Of a stretch of 64,000 nt of DNA, positions 60,208-64,000 are shown in pieces. The stretch is from the NCBI RefSeq assembly GCF_030440515.1, contig NZ_CP076543.1, positions 6,272,501 to 6,336,500 on the forward strand, in the 5' to 3' direction. The notes beneath the pieces were generated by a model, which was given only the letters and a program-made list of their open reading frames with translations, had not been told where the DNA came from and did not search any database. A program made the position numbers and the translations under genes. The stretch is from Streptomyces xanthophaeus. Lineage in GTDB: Bacteria; Actinomycetota; Actinomycetes; Streptomycetales; Streptomycetaceae. Every line of letters starts with the position of its first letter. The stretch's first letter is position 1.

Positions 60208-61020
60208 ATGAGCATGAAACTGTCGCGCTTCGCTGCCCTGACCTCCTCCCTCTTACTCGCCGCGGGCGCCACCCTGTTCGGCGCGGGACAGGCGGCCGCC
60301 ACCGCCCGGGCCGACTTCGGCTACGTCGCCCTCGGCGACTCGTACTCCTCCGGCGTCGGCGCCGGCAACTACGACGGCGCGAGCGGGAACTGCAAGCGCA
60401 CCACCCGCGCCTACCCGGCCCTGTGGGCCGCCGCCCATTCCCCCCAGACCTTCTCCTTCACCGCCTGCTCGGGCGCTCGCACCGGTGATGTCCTCGCAGG
60501 CCAGCTCGCCCCGCTCAACTCCGGCACCGACCTGGTCAGCATCACCATCGGCGGCAACGACGCCGGATTCTCCGACGTCATGACGACCTGCGTCCTGCAG
60601 TCCGAATCCACCTGCGTCAACCGCGTGAACCAGGCCAAGGCCTACGTGGACTCCACCCTCCCCGGCCAGCTCGACCAGGTCTACAACGCCATCGACAGCC
60701 GTGCGCCCGGCGCGCACGTCGTCGTCCTCGGCTACCCCCGCTTCTACAAGCTGAACGGCACCTGCACCACCGGCCTGACCGAGGGCGAGCGGGTCGCCAT
60801 CAACGGGGCCGCCGACCACCTCAACGCCGCCATCGCCAAACGCGCCGCCGACCACGGCTTCACCTTCGCCTCGGTCGCCGGCGCCTTCACGGGTCACGAG
60901 ATCTGCTCCGGCAACGCGTGGCTGCACAGCGTCAACTGGCTGAACATCGGCGAGTCGTACCACCCGACCGCGGCCGGACAGTCCGGCGGCTACCTGCCGG
61001 TCTTCACGAACGCCGCCTGA
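60208..61020 (+). CDS. Secreted SGNH/GDSL lipase
   Basis: This is an extracellular GDSL-type esterase/lipase like the characterised Streptomyces GDSL lipases, 270 residues. Signal peptide: LTSSLLLAAGATLFGAGQAAATA. Block I is YVALGDSYSSGVGAGNYDG (nucleophile Ser), block III is SITIGGNDAGF, and block V is GESYHPTAAGQSGGYLPVF with the catalytic His. Six Cys suggest three disulfides. ATG 60208 follows CAAGGAGC. The 3' end overlaps the convergent kinase gene by 31 nt. Confidence 0.93.
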   Translation: MSMKLSRFAALTSSLLLAAGATLFGAGQAAATARADFGYVALGDSYSSGVGAGNYDGASGNCKRTTRAYPALWAAAHSPQTFSFTACSGARTGDVLAGQLAPLNSGTDLVSITIGGNDAGFSDVMTTCVLQSESTCVNRVNQAKAYVDSTLPGQLDQVYNAIDSRAPGAHVVVLGYPRFYKLNGTCTTGLTEGERVAINGAADHLNAAIAKRAADHGFTFASVAGAFTGHEICSGNAWLHSVNWLNIGESYHPTAAGQSGGYLPVFTNAA

Positions 61021-62765
61021 TCGGCCCGGTCCGTCCGGTCCGTCCCGTCCGACCCGTCCGTACGGCCCGGCTCACCCGTCCGGTCCGTCCTGACGGTCCG
61101 ATCCGGTTCGCCGGTCCCCGGAGCCGCCGGAGCGCTCGCCGTCGGCGAGGACGGTGACGGACTCGGCCCGGGGGAGGGGGCCCCGCTCGTCGGGGTCCCC
61201 TTCCGGCACGTCACCGAGGTGGCCACCCACTGGGTGGTCACCTCGGCCGGCCCCCGCACCTCCAGCCGGACCGCGTCCTCGAAGACGCCGTCCGGTTCGT
61301 GCGTGAGCTCCGTGTGCTCCAGCCGCCGGCTCCTCGGCCCGCCCTCCTCGTACGTGACGGAGCGCCAGTCGGGGCCGGACGTCCGCCCGCTCCGCGTGGC
61401 CCAGCGGTACTCCAGCACGACCGGAGTGCGCTCCACCTCGACGGTGGCCGTGAAGGCGGGCGCGAGCCCGGCGGGCGGCGGGCAGCTGCCGGTGTAGGAG
61501 GAGCGCACCGTGTCCACGTACACCGAGACGTGCTGCCCCGGGGCGGACGCCGACACCGAGGCCGAGGCCGGCGGAGCCGTCGAAGGGGTCGTCGTGACGG
61601 TCCGGGCAGTGGTCGCCGAGCCGGTCGGTGCGCCGCCGTTCCCGCCGCCCTTCCCGCCCGTGTTCTCGCGGTCCTTGATCAGCAGCCACCCCACCGCGAC
61701 CAGGGCCAGCAGCATCAGCACGATCCCGGCCGTCAGCACCAGCCCGGCCCGGCTCTCGCGCGCCCCCGGCCCGGACGGGGCCGGTGGCGGCGTCCCGTAC
61801 GGCGCCGCATGCGCCGCGTAGGGCGCCGTACGAGGCTCACCCGCCCCGTGCCCGGGGCCCGCCCCGTGCCCGTGGTGCGCTGCCGTGGCCGTCGGCGTGT
61901 CCGGCCCCGACACCGGCCCGCCGGGGGCCCGTACGGTCCCGCCCGCGCCCACCACACGCAGCATCCGGGCCACCTCCGCCGCGGGCAGCCGCTCGGCCGG
62001 GTCCTTGCGCAGCAGCCCCTCCAGCACGGGCTCCAGCGCCCCGGCCCGGCGTGGCGGCGGCAACTCCGCGTCCACCACGGCCCGCAGGGTGTCCAGTGCG
62101 GTGGCCTGCCGGAAGGGCGAGACCCCCTCGACGGCGGCGTAGAGCATGACCCCGAGCGCCCACAGGTCCGAGGCGGGTCCCGGTTCGCGCCCCAACGCCC
62201 GCTCCGGAGCCAGGAATTCGGGGGAGCCGACCACCTCGCCCGTCATGGTGATCGCCGAGGAGCCCTCCAGGGTGGCGATCCCGAAGTCGCCGAGCACCAC
62301 ACGGCCGTCGTTGGCGATCAGGACGTTGCCCGGCTTCACGTCCCGGTGCAGCACCCCCGAGTCGTGGGCGGAGCGCAGGGCGGCGAGCACCTGTTCCCCG
62401 ATGTGCGCGGCCCGCTGAGGGGTCATCGGCCCCTCGGCCTCCAGTACGTCCGCCAGCGAGAGCCCGCGCACCAGCTCCATCACGATCCAGGGGCGTCCGC
62501 CCTCGGAGGCCACGTCGTAGACGGTGACCACCCCGCGGTGCGAGACGCGGGCCGCGGCCCAGGCCTCCCGTTCCAGCCGCCGGTACAGCCGCTCCAGTTC
62601 GGCGGGTTCCAGTCCGGCCGGCGCCCGTACCTCCTTGACGGCGACCTCGCGGGCGAGTACCTCGTCGCGGGCCCGCCACACGATGCCCATCCCGCCGCGG
62701 CCGATCGGTTCGAGCAGCCGGTAGCGGCCCGAGATGACACGATCGGAGTTCGATTGGTCACTCAC
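60990..62765 (-). CDS. PknB-type transmembrane Ser/Thr protein kinase
   Basis: The 591-residue protein starts at GTG 62765. The kinase domain is complete: IGRGGMGIVWRARDEVLAREVAVKEV (Gly loop and K44), VLHRDVKPGNVLI (catalytic loop), VVLGDFGIATLEG (DFG) and VGSPEFLAPER. A Pro-rich juxtamembrane part follows, then a single helix LVLTAGIVLMLLALVAVGWLLI (~358-380). The extracytoplasmic ~200 residues are Ser/Thr/Pro-rich with VVLEYRWATRSGRTSGPDWRSV and lack PASTA repeats, so the input signal is unknown. It is convergent with the GDSL lipase. Confidence 0.92.
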   Translation of the reverse strand: MSDQSNSDRVISGRYRLLEPIGRGGMGIVWRARDEVLAREVAVKEVRAPAGLEPAELERLYRRLEREAWAAARVSHRGVVTVYDVASEGGRPWIVMELVRGLSLADVLEAEGPMTPQRAAHIGEQVLAALRSAHDSGVLHRDVKPGNVLIANDGRVVLGDFGIATLEGSSAITMTGEVVGSPEFLAPERALGREPGPASDLWALGVMLYAAVEGVSPFRQATALDTLRAVVDAELPPPRRAGALEPVLEGLLRKDPAERLPAAEVARMLRVVGAGGTVRAPGGPVSGPDTPTATAAHHGHGAGPGHGAGEPRTAPYAAHAAPYGTPPPAPSGPGARESRAGLVLTAGIVLMLLALVAVGWLLIKDRENTGGKGGGNGGAPTGSATTARTVTTTPSTAPPASASVSASAPGQHVSVYVDTVRSSYTGSCPPPAGLAPAFTATVEVERTPVVLEYRWATRSGRTSGPDWRSVTYEEGGPRSRRLEHTELTHEPDGVFEDAVRLEVRGPAEVTTQWVATSVTCRKGTPTSGAPSPGPSPSPSSPTASAPAAPGTGEPDRTVRTDRTGEPGRTDGSDGTDRTDRADQAAFVKTGR

Positions 62766-63044
62766 GCGCGCCCCCGAGTGTGCTCCCGTGCGCCCGGGTG
62801 TCATCGGGCGATCACTCCAAGTTAGCGCAGTGTGGGCCAAGTGGCTCCTGTCGTGACGGGACTGGCGCAGAGGCCTTTCGCAGCGTGACGTCTGTGCGGA
62901 GAGTAATCGGCGACTCCGTTGAGTAATCGTCAACTCCCCGTCGCCACAGGGGTAATTCACACCACCGGGATACCCGGGGGCGACGCGGGGGCGATAGGGT
63001 TAACCTGCCCGGGCCGGGTGCCCTCGTACGGGTGGGGAGAGAAC

Positions 63045-63314
63045 ATGGAACAGATAGCAATGCGCAGCAGGCCGCCTCGCGTGCCTGCCATCACCTGCGG
63101 CAGCAGTGCGACCAGCTCGCGCCTCGACCGCCACCTCGCCGTGCTGGGCGGTCCCGCCGTCCCGCACCGGGAGACCGCCGAGGCGACGCTGCTGATGCGC
63201 GAGCTCACCTCCCGCGACCACACGCACCGCCTGCGGAGCCGGAGCGCGCGCGTCTCGCTCTTCGCGCCGCTGCGCCGTCTGCGTCGCACGCTCTTCGGCA
63301 GCCGCCGCTCGTAA
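63045..63314 (+). CDS. Small basic hypothetical protein
   Basis: The 89-residue protein starts at ATG 63045 after GGGGAGAG; GATAGGGTTAACC about 50 nt upstream could supply a -10. The protein is very Arg-rich, with AVLGGPAVPHRETAEATLLMRELTSRDHTHRLRSRSARVSLFAPLRRLRRTLFGSRRS. It has no recognised domain. The size, charge and good start make it a real gene; nucleic-acid or membrane-surface binding would fit the charge but is not shown. Confidence 0.6.
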   Translation: MEQIAMRSRPPRVPAITCGSSATSSRLDRHLAVLGGPAVPHRETAEATLLMRELTSRDHTHRLRSRSARVSLFAPLRRLRRTLFGSRRS

Positions 63315-63362
63315 CCTTCCCCGTACCGCAGCCGTCGGCCCCCGGCCTCCGGCTCCCCGGCC

Positions 63363-64000
63363 CTACCCGATCACACCGTCCCGGCGCAGTTCCGAGATCT
63401 GTGCGTCCGCCATCCCCAGGGCGCGCAGCAGGGACTCGGTGTGCTCGCCCAGCGCGGGCACCGCACCCATGTGCGGTGCCGCGCCGCCCGGCAGTCCGAT
63501 CGGCGGCAGCAAGGCCCGCAGCGGACCGGCCGGTGAATCCACCTCCCGCCAGCGGTCCCGGGCCGCGAGTTGCGGATGCCCGGCCAGCTGGGCCACCGAA
63601 TTCAGCCGCGCGCACGCGATGCCCGCCGCCTCCAGCCGCCCGATCGCCTCGTCCGCGCCGAGCCGGCCCAGCGCCTCCGCCACGACCGCGTCGGTCTTCT
63701 CCCGGTTCGCGGTGCGCGCCGCGTTCGTCGCGTACGCCGGATCCTCGGCCAACTCGGGCCGTTCCAGCACCTGCCCGGCCAGGCGCCGCCACTCGCGGTC
63801 GTTCTGCACCGACAGCAGCACCCGGTCCCCGTCGGCCGTCGCGTAGGCGTCGTAGGGTGCGATCACCGCGTGCGCGAGGCCGGTACGCACGGGCTGTTCC
63901 CCGCCGTGCATCGTGTGGTGCAGCGGATGGCCCATCCACTCGGCGAGCGCGTCCAGCATGGACACCTCCACCCGGCCCCCGCGCCCGGTGACCCCGCGGC
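63363..64000 (-). CDS. CaiB/BaiF-family CoA-transferase (5' part outside window)
   Basis: The frame is open to the window edge; about 212 C-terminal residues are visible and the active-site Asp lies outside. The visible part shows the family III CoA-transferase pattern: RGVTGRGGRVEVSMLDALAEWMG, then VIAPYDAYATADGDRVLLSVQNDREWRRLAGQVLERPELAEDP, ANREKTDAVVAEALGRLGADEAIGRLEAAGIACARLNSVAQLAGHPQLAARDRW and LGEHTESLLRALG. Substrate unknown. Confidence 0.9.
   Translation of the reverse strand, partial: RGVTGRGGRVEVSMLDALAEWMGHPLHHTMHGGEQPVRTGLAHAVIAPYDAYATADGDRVLLSVQNDREWRRLAGQVLERPELAEDPAYATNAARTANREKTDAVVAEALGRLGADEAIGRLEAAGIACARLNSVAQLAGHPQLAARDRWREVDSPAGPLRALLPPIGLPGGAAPHMGAVPALGEHTESLLRALGMADAQISELRRDGVIG

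Overview
This window is chromosomal DNA from a Streptomyces-type actinobacterium. The GC content is very high, GTG starts and 4-base start/stop overlaps are common, and the gene set is typical of the genus: Scp proteins, a SepF paralogue, an Rpf-domain protein, streptogrisin, a sortase-type lytic polysaccharide monooxygenase (LPMO) and DnaE2. The order parA - scpA - scpB - pseudouridine synthase - tyrA - cmk - plsC - der ... dnaE2 - lipase - LPMO - GDSL lipase - kinase resembles from memory a conserved core segment of Streptomyces chromosomes; this was not checked by alignment.

Layout. 1-4514: chromosome-segregation block (ParA C-terminus, a small basic protein, ScpA, ScpB) ending in a pseudouridine synthase with a long Gly-rich N-terminus. 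4594-8840: an NAD-salvage operon (pnuC, nadR, nrtR, ADP-ribosylglycohydrolase, nucleotidyltransferase) behind a promoter that overlaps an NrtR-like operator. A second nucleotidyltransferase meets it tail to tail. 9538-15291: Rieske protein, DUF952, YidB-like protein, tyrA, cmk-plsC and der. 15355-17977: a probable integrated-element remnant with a truncated integrase, two orphan genes and a 21-bp direct repeat at its ends, followed by repeat-rich noncoding DNA. 18131-32354: small conserved proteins, an Rpf/LysM protein, a WYL regulator, PAP2, a mannosyltransferase-like protein, an MFS exporter, an acyl-CoA dehydrogenase, a SepF-like protein, a Cys-rich DUF5685 protein and streptogrisin.

32452-43164 is the main accessory region: an FxSxx-COOH RiPP system. 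On the minus strand it has a small membrane protein, precursor FxsA (C-terminus F-N-S-A-L), radical SAM/SPASM maturase FxsB with a degenerate HExxH-type C-terminal domain, an AAC(3)-type acetyltransferase, TIR-like FxsC, and a 1332-residue ParA/TIR/NB-ARC/TPR protein. A SLATT-type membrane protein and a SLOG-type nucleotide-binding protein lie next to it. An 18-bp motif is shared upstream of fxsA and of the small membrane gene.

43317-64000: alpha/beta hydrolase; a TetR gene divergent from an NCS1 permease-amidohydrolase operon with a perfect 19-bp palindrome between them; an intergenic repeat cluster; the SOS-type dnaE2 and a Y-family-like gene without visible catalytic acids; secreted lipase; sortase-type LPMO; GGCT-like protein; GNAT/DUF402; GntR; AAA ATPase; GDSL lipase; Ser/Thr kinase; a small basic protein; and a CoA-transferase that runs off the right edge.
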